Below, in pieces: positions 45,968 to 57,950 of a DNA stretch of 64,000 nucleotides; positions within the stretch are counted from its first letter, which is position 1; every line of letters begins with the position of its first letter. The notes under the pieces are model-generated. The model searched no databases. It saw only the letters and a list, made by a program, of their open reading frames with translations, and was not told where the DNA came from. Made by a program: the position numbers and the translations under genes. This DNA is from Zarea fungicola (lineage: Eukaryota > Ascomycota > Sordariomycetes > Hypocreales > Cordycipitaceae), in assembly GCA_900169235.1 (NCBI GenBank), contig FWCC01000275.1, positions 29,353 through 93,352 of the forward strand, written 5' to 3'.

Positions 45968-47338
45968 TTTTCGTGGTTGGCGGGGTGTGCGGAGGGCGTT
46001 GTTTGCGCAAGAGGAATAGAGCTTTAGCTGAGGCTGGCACAGGTCAAGATAGCAACAAAGGAAGTATTCAGGTCAGAGGAGGATATTTGAGCTGTGCAAA
46101 ATAGATGCGACGGCGTTGAAGCGAAGCAAAATTGGTTTGTGGGAGCGAGAAGTGTAACCGTAGGTGGCTAAGGTCGATAACAATGATGAAAGAAGCTAGG
46201 TACCTACTGACGTGTGCTCAAGCAACCTTGGGTCTGAAACTGGGCCTTGCAGCCTGGGGCGAGGGCGGGTATCTGGTGCGTAGGAGGTACTGCGGCAGGG
46301 GCAGTACATGCCTCTACATGTTAACTTATCCGCAAGAGCAAGTAGTGATTCCCTGGAGCTACATATTGTCTAACAGCAACTGCTTGTGACTGGATATTCC
46401 TACTTTAACCGCAGCTGGCTATGAGTGGCACCTAACATTGTGCATTAGTGCAAAGCACGTTTTGCAAACATGTCTGCAAGAGCAATTGATTTTAAAGGGG
46501 AAGCTGGCAGGTCGCATTTGGTAGTTTTTTGCCGGGGGAGGCTTGGCACAACAGTCCAAGAAAACAAAGAGAGGAGCAAAGCTGTGTACAAGATGCATCG
46601 TGTTGGGGGAGCAGCATCTGGATGATTACGGCTAGGGCTATATGAAATTGCATTTCAATAATTACCCATTTCAACCAGGTTGTAGTTGAAAACGGCTGAC
46701 TGGCTGACCAGAATACCTCACCCAGTGTTTATTCGGTCCAAAAATGGGGCTTGTTGTGTTTTATCGGGACAAAACAAAGCATTCCCATCAGGTTTTGGCA
46801 CTGTGTGAAGCATCCTACAGGACAGTGGGCTGGTCCCACAGCATACCAGTCAGGCTGCTTCGAACCAGCTGTTCCTATTTCCAATAGTGTATAGATAGTG
46901 TGGCCCCATGTTGGTACTTTCTCGTGGAATTTTGCAAATGGGAACCAAATGAGTGCTTACCTAATGCCTCGACTTGTTTATGTTTGGCTCTCTTGTGCTC
47001 CACCTTACCAGGTCAGCCAGCCATTAGCCAGCCTTCCCAGCCAGCCCATCTACCTACTGTGCTTTTTCTCCTCTCGTTGGCCTCGCAACAGGAAAACAAC
47101 CACAACAACAGCTACTGACCACGATATCTAACTTACCATCTGCGCGTCTAGACCACTGGTGATCCCTGTACGAGTTTGTTGAAGCGCAGCAGACGCCATT
47201 TGGATTCGTTTTTCTTTTAGTTCTTTCCAGGTATCAAAGTTTGATCTTTTCCTGCACCGCGACAAAACAACAGCCAGCCAATGTTTATTGTCCGACGCTA
47301 GCTCGTCTATATCAACACAGCACATAGAACGCTTCGAT
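45968..47338. other. Intergenic, YOP1 and RFX divergent promoter region
   Basis: About 1.4 kb upstream of both YOP1 (minus) and the RFX gene (plus). Frames here are short and without recognisable domains. The 300 bp before the RFX start are rich in C and CA, typical of a leader. Confidence 0.5.
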
Positions 47339-49875
47339 ATGGACCAAGGTACGTCTTGCGACTTGCCGCCACTGTTATGACAGCCTCAGGCTCTGAGTGC
47401 CATTTAGTTTTCCATCTAATTTTGTTTCTTCAGACTCTGCCGCAGCGCACGCTGCTAAATCGAGGAAGCGACCACACTCCCAGGCCTCGACCACCTCCAT
47501 CCATAGCGCCGTGACGCAGCACAACATAGATGGTTCTGGTTTTACCGATCCCGCATCCATGTATGGAGGTCAATGGATGCATAACGAGCATGGTCATGGC
47601 AAGGAAATGTCTGCACCGCAAATGTCCCCTGAGGATATGATTCTGCAGGCTGCTACGCACATGCAGTCGGCCAACCACGACTTCGCCATGGATGGTTCTA
47701 TGGCAGCGCACATGCACCACATGGCATATCAGCACCAGCATGCCCATGGAATGGCCAGGCACCCCCTTCCAGCCGATCAGTTCGGAACCAATGCCAGTTT
47801 TACAGACGGCGACAGCCAAATGCTTGACAGGGACGAGAATGATGATGGTGACTCAATGGCTCTCGTATCTGGCCTCCCCAAGCCCGCCCGTTCGAGCGCA
47901 AACAATGAGCTTGAGATGCGACAGCTCTTCAGCGCCAATAGACATCGCGGGCTGCAAGAGGTCGCTGGAGAGCTTCATGGTAATGAGCGTGGTCCCAACT
48001 CAGAAAGAACCCGCCAGGTCTTTGCGATGCTTTGGTAAGATGACGGGTGTGCATAGGGCATTGAAACAGCTGTACTGACTTGCCTTTAGGATCAACTCTG
48101 TATGCACAAAGGGCAAAGGTTCTGTGCCTCGTGGCAGGGTCTATGCCAACTACGCTTCGCGTTGTGCAACTGAGAGAATCACCGTCTTGAACCCCGCTAG
48201 CTTTGGAAAACTTGTCCGTGTTCTATTTCCTGGCCTCAAAACACGGCGTTTAGGTGTTCGCGGAGAATCCAAATATCACTACGTGAACTTTGCTCTCGCC
48301 GAGGATCAGCCGGACTTGATTGAGCCCCCCCATCCTACGCGCGCCCTTTCCGAAGCGAAGAGCTTCCCTCAAGCTCAAATCACTGCATCGCAGCCTTCCG
48401 AAAGCTCAAATCATGGCCCGTCTCTGCCACAAGCCGCTAGCGAACTCCCAAGACGCGAGATTACTGCGCAAGCTGCCAGTAGATCACACAGTCTTTACAA
48501 CCAGCCTGAACTTGCCAGCATTGATAATATGCAGTCCACCTCTACCAAGACCCTCTTGCAGCTTGAATTTCCCCCCATCAACCAAGACGACTTTGAGCAG
48601 TCTGAACCTCTTGGTCTCCCTCTTATCGACGCTTTTCTCCCTCAGGGAACTGACCCCGATGCTGCAAAATCCTTGTCAGCTCTATACAGGTCTCACTGCA
48701 CGTCCCTTGTTGAATGCATTCGATACTGTCGTGAAAAAACTTTTTTTCACCTCTTCACATCATTCCAGGGTACCCTCACTATGCCTGTTCAGAAGCTGTT
48801 CAGCCACGAGGCAATTGCGCCATGGATTGAAGGTTGCGATTTCGTCCTATATCAGCGCATGATGCGCATCATCTCTGGTCTCACTTTGCAAGTTGTACCG
48901 AAGCCTGTCCTCGATACCCTTCGAAATATCTCAGAAAGACTCGTGCCACATATTCGTGAGTCATTTCAGGGGCAGCCGCAGCATGTTATCACCGCCAAGG
49001 AGGCACCTGCTACCCTCTTCGCTGGCTTGATTGACCGAGCGTTACGAGTTAACCTGACTGCCCACGCCGCCGCCAACATGCTTTCCAACCCTGCCAACCG
49101 TGACCAGATGTACGTGGACTGGATTACCATGATTCGTGCCCGCAAGGTTGCCGAGTGTGTTCCGACTCGTGGTATGGACGATGTCGTGGATCTTCTTATC
49201 AATGAGATGCGTGAGCTCTTGGACCCCGTCAATGTGCCATGGGAAGTCGAGGTGCTCACTATCTACGGTGATGTAGCCAGCCGCAACCCTCGTCAAGAAA
49301 ACGAAGGCGGTACAGCGTCCACAGGCCAGAATGTTCTGGACAGATGGGTCAACTTTCTGCGAACACTGCCGTCCAAGTTTGCTTACGCATCCCACTCTGA
49401 TCTTGTTTGGTGCGTGGAGCGTGTCGGCACTGCAGTGATGCGCGACTTGACGCTAGCGCAGGGCAAGAGCTTCGGCTCTTGGTGGGTGACGAAAACTTGG
49501 GTTGATGAAATGGTATGCTTCATTGCCGAACAAGGTGGTTTCATGAAGCAGAAGGGCTCACCAATCGTCAATGCCACCCCAAACGTTGAGGCAGCTGGCA
49601 AGGAGGCCAGCTGCCAGAACTCTCGATATAGCAGTGTCAGTGACGAGCTAAACTTGTCGCAATCTCAACCAGGTCGCGCACCGTTCCCGCCGCCAGCGGC
49701 CAGCAACAACAGTAACAAGACCAACGCGTCTTCTCAACATACGGGTGACAACGATGCGCACGACGACAGTGGAATTGGCATCCGTACACCGGAAGAGGAT
49801 TTCCAGATGCATAAATTCACATTCGCTGAATCAGAAGCTCCGACTCTTCTAGGAGCTAGCGAAGTGGCAGCTTGA
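47339..49875 (+). CDS. RFX-family transcription factor (CPCR1/Rfx1-like)
   Basis: Exons 47339..47348 (10 nt), 47434..48034 and 48090..49875 give 798 residues. The winged-helix RFX DNA-binding domain lies at about residues 195-275. It begins RTRQVFAMLWINSVCTKGKGS, continues PRGRVYANYASRC, and ends with TRRLGVRGESKYHYV, whose Arg and Tyr residues contact X-box DNA. The N-terminal 190 residues are low-complexity, with His/Met/Gln-rich segments, and the middle and C-terminal parts contain the family's conserved dimerisation-type region (LIDAFLPQ, LYRSHCTSLVECIRYCREK, WWVTKTWVDEM). In Hypocreales the relative CPCR1 regulates cephalosporin genes and development; yeast Rfx1/Crt1 represses DNA-damage genes. 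Which role applies here is unknown. Confidence 0.92.
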
Positions 49876-50680
49876 TATACTGTATGTGTAATCGATATTT
49901 GTTTGGCGCAAGGATATCAACATTGGGGTTGGCGTTTATGGCTGATTGGATGGATGATACAAAATACCCAACTATACAACTATTGGCAGGCGGTTGGGGA
50001 TGGTGAAATGAGGGAATGAGGGAATGACAGCTACATGAGGGGATCTGTGTCGACACATCACATGGTGGGTCGATTGAGTATGTGGCGATGATTCCTGTGC
50101 AACCTCTTGGGACTTCTGTATTATTGGCGATCTGGATATTATTGTTGTTTCTTTTTTGGGAGGTGTCTTTGGTCCTTTTTTATCTTCGGATGTCTATGTT
50201 TTGACACTATTTTTTTGTCTAATGATTGGAGTCATGGACTGGCCAGGAGCTCATGATTCGTCGATTGAATAACCAATATTCCTCTTTGGGATGATTCGAT
50301 ATGAGCAAGCAAGACATTGCACCCTTCACTCGTTGTGATAATAATGTAATAAAGATCATAGTAGTGCAAGGGATCGACCACCTTCCGTATGACTATCAGT
50401 TTCAAGCATAGCCTGATATCTGTAGAGTGTCTTGGAGAGAACAGGTTTCTTGTTTGTAAAGTTGGTCATTTAAGCGAGCGTAGTACATACTTCCAAATTA
50501 AAGATCACGAGTCTGGCAGCTATACCGACAGTTGAGCGTCTTGCAAGACCTATGTTACGGATGCATCGACGTTTCATGATTCTCGGCTTACCTACTCCAG
50601 CCTAATGTTGTTGGCAGATGATCGAAGTGGCCGCTCCCTTGCTATTGGTATAAGGAAGTGTGAAAAGACAGGTACGATGC
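49876..50680. other. Convergent 3' region
   Basis: About 800 bp between the ends of the RFX gene and the copia-derived gene. It is T-rich on the plus strand and carries no recognisable gene or structured RNA. Confidence 0.5.
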
Positions 50681-52393
50681 TCAATCCCGCATCAAAATCT
50701 GGACAATCTCTTGGGCTTGCTTACCCTTGTCGGGCCAGTCAACCCGTAAGTGCAGGAGGCTCATAAACGTTACAGCATCGCCGTAGCGTTTCTGTATCCA
50801 ACGGTATTCATCATCGTTAAAATACGACCTGGCAACGCGCATTGACGGTGAAGCATGTTCCCAGTCAATGCCGTCGCCGTCTTCTACTTTGCTCTCTCCA
50901 ACCGTCGCCATCTCCAGACGAACAATGGCAGCGACGCGCTCCATGTCTGCCTCATCATCTGGGTCTAGCTCCAAGGCAGCCATAAATATGCGCAGTCCAC
51001 CGTAGCAGTGCTTGATCCATCTCAGCTCGCTGATGGTCAGAGGCTTGACCGTCGGCTGGCCAACCGCCGTCGAATCTCCTTCCGTCGCTGTCTGCACGAG
51101 TGGTGTCTCATCCACACCCGCGACGCAGCGCTCGACTCTTTGTTGAGCACTTTTGAGGTCAAGGTCATCCTCTGGGTCAAGCCCCATTACATTGAAGTAT
51201 GTCGGCACGTCTCTGAAGTATTTATGGATGAATGCTAACTCCTCGAGAGCGAAATAAACGTCGTAGGCGCTTGCCCTTTGGGTTGGCAGTATGTCCATGT
51301 CTTGTTGCACCATTCGCCGGATGATCTCGCGTGCTTGCTCACGATGCTCTTCATATTCTCTGATGAGGCCAAATCGGCCCATGACAACTTCCTGGCTAAC
51401 ATTTTTCCTCTCGAGATACTTCAGCTCCTCAGGTAGAAGGTCCAGGAAATTCTCTGTCGAAGTAGAGACGGCCATCTCCATCAACTTGCGCAAGATACGG
51501 CAACCCTCGCTGCGGTCCTCTTCTATATGGGCTCTGAGGCAGTGAATACGCAGGAACTGGAACTCACCACCATAGTGTTCCTTTAACCATCTCTTTTGTT
51601 CCGGTAGAAGGAGGGCATGAAACTTGTCTCCGTCACTCAAGATGACATCATCATACTTTCCCATCGGCTCTGCGGCGACAGATAGCGGCTTTCGTTCAAC
51701 AGGCCGTTGAACCCACTTCTCACGCTCTGAGCTTGGCCAGATAACAGTCATATTGTATTGCATACCCGGTTGGAACGGCGACTCTGCAACACGGGGCCCA
51801 ATAGGCGGGCCGCTTAGTCTGACTTCCAAAAATCTTACTTCGGGGCTAAAAAAGGCCACTGGGCTGCCATCGTGGAGGGTGATTCTGCCACTTTTTCTGT
51901 CGCCAGATAGGACTACGTCATATTCATCTTCAATTGGCTGCCCAATGATATTGCAGACCGTGGAAGGGACGTGAAGCACATTGCGAAGTTTCAAGGTGCT
52001 ATGGTGACGATCCATAGGATCGGGTGATGTCTTGACAGGCAGTAGTACGGTGCCAATAGCGATAGCTTGGATACCTGCATGTTCAGATAGCTTGTGGCCG
52101 ACGACAGAGGATATCAAGGTGTAGTCGGCCGTAAACCAGGACTTATGTTTAGCGATGCTAGAAGACGAAGGAAGGAAGAAGGAGACGATTAGACATGATA
52201 CTAGAGAGCTGGAAAGGCACTTGCTTCCCAAGACAATTTCATGAGGGTAGCGATTGCACTCTTACTGGACATTGGAAGAACTGGAGTATACCCAGGATGG
52301 GCATGGAAGCTTTTTTAGGGCCGCAGCCGGGCCGACTATAGCATGAACGTCTTTTGAGCCGTTCTCACGGCCTCCTCGCTTGACAGAGCCCAT
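50681..52393 (-). CDS. Copia-derived protease-like protein with five YG-type repeats
   Basis: Exons 52393..52266 and 52157..50681 give 534 residues. Residues 30-180 resemble the protease region of Ty1/copia-type Gag-Pol. CPSWVYSSSSNVH replaces the usual W-x-x-D-S-G-A-S-x-H, so the catalytic Asp appears lost. IAIGTVLLPVK and LKLRNVLHVPSTVCNIIG follow, matching the G-x-G-T-V-x-L-P and NVLHxP blocks. Gag, integrase and reverse transcriptase are absent. The C-terminal 320 residues contain about five diverged repeats (approximately 220-270, 282-326, 340-388, 415-459, 484-532) with a pattern of E-x-x-W-(I/L)-K-x-x-Y-G, then an F-M or F-L pair, then LDP-x-D-D and a helix ending in L-M. I do not recognise this module. 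Single intron, long open frame and paralogue suggest a domesticated gene; function unknown. Confidence 0.75.
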
Positions 52394-53018
52394 GGCGATA
52401 TTATTTGTGCGATTACTGCTTAGTTTTAGGGTGAAAAGCGGTAAGTCAATACTTAGGCATGCCGATGCTGGTTGAAGGGAAACTCGATCCAGAAACTGGG
52501 GGCCAACGTAGGTAACAAAGGGGTACGGAGTAGGAAAAATTAAATAATATCCCCCTGTAACATGTGTGGCGGTGTCAATTTGGAGCGGGACCAAGGTAGT
52601 AAGTAGCAGTAAGTGGATGGACTGCGGGCTGGTCGTTGCCCAGATTTTACGGGGAGCCTACGGTGTACATCTGAAACCTTCTCCCTTCAATCAACGGCGC
52701 AACTTATTAGTTAGCACCAACTTATGTATATGGTCAGCTCATTGTTACGCCGTACCCTGCGTGGCATTGGGCAATCGTCTCAGGCTCTTGAGCCGACACG
52801 GTTAACAAATCCTAGAAAACCTATGACAACCCTGCAGATTGTGTGGCGGACAGAAACAAACACATCCTACCCTTATTAGTCTCACATCTGAGCATCTCAC
52901 AAACAGTTAAAACCGAGTGCTTCCATGACATGGAATTAGATCAGTGGGCAAATTATAATTTTTGTACATTAGATAGGGCAAAGATAGTACCGTCGGCAGA
53001 AATCTACTGCTGTGTACA
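52394..53018. other. Intergenic between two copia-derived paralogues
   Basis: About 625 bp holding the promoter of the intact copy and the 3' flank of the broken copy. No terminal repeats, target duplications or other transposon marks were seen at either border. Confidence 0.45.
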
Positions 53019-54493
53019 TTAATTCTCCATAAAGCTGCGAGCGATTCTCTGGGCCTCTGTGCCATCGTCTGGGTCATAGAATTTCAGCCCAACGCTGAAC
53101 ATGAATGACAAGGAATCGCCATAGTGTTTTTTAACCCATTTGCGTTCATCTGAGTCAAAATAGGTGTCGGCAAGTATATGTTCTGGTGCGCCCGTGTCCC
53201 AGTCAATCTCAGCGTCACTGTCACTGTGGTCGCCCTCACTGTCCAACGGACCTTCGACAGATTCTTCATTTTTACCCATTAGGATGCCAGCGATCTTGTT
53301 AGCTTTGCGGCAATCGGACGTCTTGTCGCACTTGAGGCCTAAATGCTCCATAAACAGGTTTGTATCCCCGTAGTTGTCTTGAGCCCATTCTAGCTCCACG
53401 ATCCCAAAACAGCTGTCGACCAGGAAAGCAACGTCGTCGTTCTTAAACGTTACTATGATTTGACGAGCCTCCTCTAGGTCTTCGTAGTTGTAGTCTTTCA
53501 GCTCGAAACTGGACAAGAAGTTACGTATACCGCCATAGCTCTTGTCGATCCACTCCAGTTCGTCAGGCTTAAAAAATGATCCAGCAGAGGCCGTATGGTT
53601 GATAGCCGCTTCAGCACTGTTATCGCTGGCATCGGGGGAAGCAGCATTTATGGACGCTGTATCCTTCTCTCCGGATCGAAAGGCTTGGATAGGTTGGCGT
53701 GCCTGCTGCACATCTTCCTCGTTGCCCTGCTGAAACCCATAACTGGCGAAGAAGGATGGTATGTCACCGAAGCTGCTCTTCTCAATCCACGCCAGCTCAT
53801 CAGTTTCAAAATCTGAGGCACCGGTTCTTGCCAATTGACCCAAGTTATGTGACAGCATGTCAAGGCGATCAAGGCTGAGTACCTTGCTTTCGTTGCTGGC
53901 TTGGGGCGAGGCATTGAGCTGGGTCATTATTTGCTGGCGCTCTGCTCTGACAGAAACGCATTAATCATATAAGTCTTCGACGAATTAAAGGGTAAACGGC
54001 CAAGCTTGGGTCCCGTGGGAGGACCGCTTATCCTGAGTTTTGGCAAACCTCCACATAATTCGAAGTAGGCAACAAGCCTACTCTGCTTATCGGCAATGGA
54101 CCAGATATCAGAGATCATGTCAACAATGTAATCCTCCAATATAGGGAAGCCTACAATATTACAGAGAGAGTCTGGCACATGAAGGACATTGCACAAACGG
54201 AGGATACCGTGCGCGCGGGCTCCAGTAGCATTGGGGCGTCGTTTGACAGGGATTCAACAGTGCCGATGCCAATAACGGAGGCAGATGGACCGAAAACAAG
54301 ACTACCCAATTTAGAGTTGATAGATTTGTAATCATCCCCAAACCATAATCGATCCTTGGCGCAGCTAGCAGTACTCAGTTAGCTGGTATTCTGGCTTATG
54401 GGATTCAGGGGCTTAATAAGGGATGGAGTAGTCTCACTGAACATTCGAACCAGATGAGTAAACCCAAGCAGGGCAAGGGAGAGACTCGGGCAT
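53019..54493 (-). pseudogene. Frameshifted paralogue of the copia-derived repeat protein
   Basis: This copy matches its neighbour at 50681-52393. Exon 1 is 54493..54438 (MPESLPCPAWVYSSGSNV), the intron 54437..54365 sits at the same codon position as in the intact copy, and exon 2 opens AKDRLWFGDDY and runs to IGIGTVE. There a one-base loss near 54250-54256 moves the match (PVKRRPNATGARAHG and RLCNVLHVPDSLCNIVG) to another frame. A second shift near 53930-53950 ends that frame in a TAA overlapping an ATG. After this a 302-residue frame (53927..53019) stays open and carries four of the W-(I/L)-x-K-x-x-Y-G repeats (about residues 40-83, 117-161, 172-217, 251-300). The repeat half could still be translated from its own ATG, or the shifts could be assembly errors. 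Confidence 0.72.
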
Positions 54494-56067
54494 GCTGAAT
54501 GGTGGCCGCAATAATTACCGCCTCAATCCTTGAAGGCTATCAGCAATGAGTGTTACGGGTTTACGGGATAACGCGATGACGCGATATAGAAGCTCATGAA
54601 AGAGGTTCCTCTCGTTTTGGATCTGTGTTAATTAATTGTTAGTCAGCCATGGATCTTGCGCCAGCCTGAATTGAACCTAGCCAAAAAGTTAGAAACACGA
54701 ATTCCTCGCCATCAGATTAAGTTGATGATTACTTTAAATTAATAATTTTGCTTCTCTTGGGTGAAGTCGTTTGCTACGACGTGTTGTGTTATACTTGTTA
54801 CGTATCTACGGGACTACGTAATTAATACCTTTATTAGTAACTACTAACCATACCTGAGCCCAAGTTTATGGAAATTGTGGATATGGAAAATGCGAAAAAA
54901 AACCTTGTGGAATAACGGGGGAAAAGTGTGTGTATTTATTAGGATGAAGATATAAGCTCAACCATAGGGGATCACTCATATAGCCAGCCCTAGAAGGCCC
55001 CATATTGTGCAGGCACAGCCTGCACACAGGTGAGGTCCTCACTGGATTCTCACATTTTGATGAGTGTAGTGTGCTGACGAGTCCTTCAACAAGAAATGAT
55101 GGAGGTCCGAGAAAGAAGCCACTAACTCAGTAGTCTGTATTCTGTACTCCGTACTCCGTACTCTGTACTTAGTTAGCTTGTTTAGATAGAATCTTTATTT
55201 CGAAGGTGGATGAACGGGAAAATCTCGGAGCTAGCAAGATTACCAGTATTGCGCCATATTTATTTGGAGCCAGTCAGTCTGGTACTAGAAGGGACGGACT
55301 CGGGAGCCGTGCCACGCTGATTTTGACGTATGGTTTCAATTACACAGAGACTACACACGAACGCATGGCTAAATGAGTTGATTTTAACTTTTGATAATCT
55401 CATTGCATCCTTTTCCCTCTGTCCCTAGCCATAAAGATAGTATTTGTATTTGCTTTCCTACTTGGTACCTACCTCGGTACCTGTAGGCACGTCCCTAGGT
55501 ACTTGTACAGCACTTAATATAGGCGACGTTACAGAGGCCCTCCACTGAACCCAGTGACGTTCCTTTGCCGAGAACACACCCCCCCCTCCCGTGGGGATCA
55601 CGCTCCGGCTCCGGCGGCCTGAACTTTTTTTCACTCATACTTGAGCCTATGAGTCGACACAGCGATTAGCGACCTGGTTATATTAATAGTTGATGCAAAC
55701 CTGCTCTCACACACGTGGAAATTTTATTCTTCCGTTCTATCCAATCATCTTAAGGCAATTGCCCCTGCAGAATCGCATATCTCGGGCGCTTTCTTGTACC
55801 GCTTTCTTCGCCGTCACCATCAGCAGCGGGTCACCCACTACCTAAACTTGGTACATCCAATCGTGTGCCTTCTCAACCCGGAAAAAAAAACTGCAACGAC
55901 GAGCCGCAACCAGATCGAGATATCAACTTTCAACGTGTCAACTATACTTTTAAAGCAAACGGAAGAACCAGATACATCTACTCTTGTTCACCCCCTCCTT
56001 GCATATTTCTTACATTACTGCTATCCTTTTACCCAGGCAGGACGGCGCTGGGGCAAGTCAACGAGGC
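54494..56067. other. Intergenic, aspartate kinase promoter side
   Basis: About 1.6 kb with no supported gene. It contains the TACTCCG-type tandem repeat at 55135-55170 and a long leader-like pyrimidine-rich stretch before the aspartate kinase ATG. A single TGAGTCG near 55650 is one base from the general amino-acid control site but is too weak to call. Confidence 0.45.
55135..55170. repeat. Short tandem repeat with CTGTACTCCGTA units
   Basis: Successive units of about seven to eight bases (GTACTCC or GTACTCT variants) are directly visible. This type of TACGGAGTA-like motif is common in intergenic DNA of Sordariomycetes. Confidence 0.75.
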
Positions 56068-57950
56068 ATGAGCTGCCCTACATATTTTAACTCACCAGAA
56101 TTGGGCTGGGTTGTACAAAAGTTCGGTGGAACTAGTGTGGGCAAATTCCCTGGCAAGGTATGTTGAGCTGTGGGTGGTGAGAGACAACATTGAGATGAGA
56201 CAGCCTAGACTAACAGTTGCTCCGGCATGAAGATTGCAAACGATATTGTCAAGTAAGAGTCTTTTTCCTTCTCGGGGACTTCCTAGGCGACCAGACGCGC
56301 TCTTACTTAACTCATAGTGACCACTAACACCGTCTCAACAGGGCGAGCTTATCACGGAATCGAGTTGTAGTAGTATGCTCAGCCCGGAGTACAGGCAAAA
56401 AAGCCGAGGGCACTACAAGCCGGTAAGTCTATGTATGGCCTGTCACCCGAGACTTACACCATTTCTAACCCAATCAGCTTACTTGGCGTTTATTCCATGC
56501 TAAAGGCAGTTGGTGCTTCCACAAATGACGAAGAGGAGCAGCTTGGGCACATTGATAAGGCTAAAGCCTTGATCAATGACATTTGCCGAGACCACATATC
56601 TGCGGCGCAGACTTACGTTGGTGACGCCGTACTACGGCATAAACTTATTGCCCGCATAGAGGTCGAATGCCAGGAGCTCATTGAATACATTATCGCTACA
56701 AAGAGGTTCAACCTCGAGATCAACGCCCGCTCAAAGGACCGTGTTATCAGCTTTGGCGAGAAACTAGCCTGCCTATCTATGACTGCAGTGCTACAAGATG
56801 GTGTATGTAAACGCTCAACTATGTGCACTTTCTCTATAAACTGGATTACTGACAGATTTTACAGGGCATCGATGCAGAATACGTGGACCTCAGCGATGTC
56901 CTCCACTTCGAGGCTACTGATCCCCTTGATGCTGACTTTTACAAGACGGCAGTCGAGGCCTTTACGAAGAAGCTCCTCACTTGCGGAAACAAGGTCCCGG
57001 TAGTCACTGGCTTCTTTGGAAACGTCCCCGGGAGTCTGATTGACGGTGATATTGGCCGCGGCTACACGGATTTGTGCGCCGCCCTCTGTGCTGTCGGGCT
57101 CAGGGCTGAAGAACTCCAGATCTGGAAGGAAGTCGACGGCATCTTTACGGCTGATCCATCAAAGGTGCCTACTGCACGCCTGCTTGCCTCGATCACGCCA
57201 TCCGAGGCAGCCGAATTAACGTTTTACGGTTCGGAAGTCATCCACCACCTCACAATGGATCAAGTCGTACGTGCCACGCCCCCGATTCCGATCCGCATCA
57301 AGAATGTCAAAAATCCGCGCGGAAATGGTACCGTTGTCATCCCCGATCCGATTCTGGCAGCTTCCCATCAGTTACACCGCTCTCGATCTCTCGCACAGCT
57401 CGCAGCCAGCGCCGACGGCCTGACCAAGGCACCGAAGCGTCCCACAGCCGTCACCATCAAGGACAACATTAGTGTCATCAATGTCCACTCGAATAAGCGC
57501 TCTATCTCGCACGGCTTCTTTGCACGCGTGTTCTCTATCCTTGACAAGCACAGCATCTCAGTAGATCTTATCTCCACGTCCGAGGTACACGTATCTCTAG
57601 CCATTCACTCGGCGAACACTCGCATCGAGGCCTTTTCAAGCGCTAGGAAGAGCCTAGAGGAGTGTGGTGACGTGAGTGTTCTTTCTGACATGGCCATTCT
57701 CAGTCTCGTCGGTGCCGACATGAAGAACATGGTCGGTGTCGCCGGCAAGATGTTTTCCACGCTAGGGGAGCACAATGTCAACCTGGAGATGATCTCTCAA
57801 GGTACGTCAGGCTACACGGGCTTTCCTACTCTTCGTTCTAATACAGCAATAGGTGCGAGTGAAATCAACATCTCATGCGTCATCGATGCTCGTGATGCAG
57901 ATAGGGCCATGAACGTTTTGCACACACATCTTTTCACCTTCTTGGAATAA
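56068..57950 (+). CDS. HOM3: Aspartate kinase (aspartokinase, Hom3)
   Basis: Aspartate kinase phosphorylates aspartate in the first step of the threonine, methionine and isoleucine branch. Six exons (56068..56157, 56233..56252, 56342..56422, 56478..56802, 56865..57801, 57853..57950) give 516 residues. The kinase opening VVQKFGGTSVG is at residues 15-25; exon 2 is a 20-nt micro-exon. Catalytic-domain marks include VVVVCSARSTGKK, FGEKLACLSM, DAEYVDLSDV, PVVTGFFG, GRGYTDLCAAL and WKEVDGIFTADP. Two C-terminal ACT domains follow (ISVINVHSNKR and MVGVAGKMFSTLGEHNVNLEMISQ), the usual threonine feedback site. It lacks a fused homoserine dehydrogenase, as is normal in fungi. All introns are GT-AG with CTAAC or CTGAC branch sites. 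Confidence 0.95.

Noticed and set aside
53925..53929. Stop-restart TAATG coupling between two ORFs
   Set aside because: The upstream frame has no ATG at its opening and contains another frameshift, so a decayed gene explains it better.
55650..55656. Gcn4/Cpc1-like site upstream of aspartate kinase
   Set aside because: TGAGTCG differs from TGASTCA by one base and lies over 400 bp from the ATG; a single imperfect site is expected by chance.
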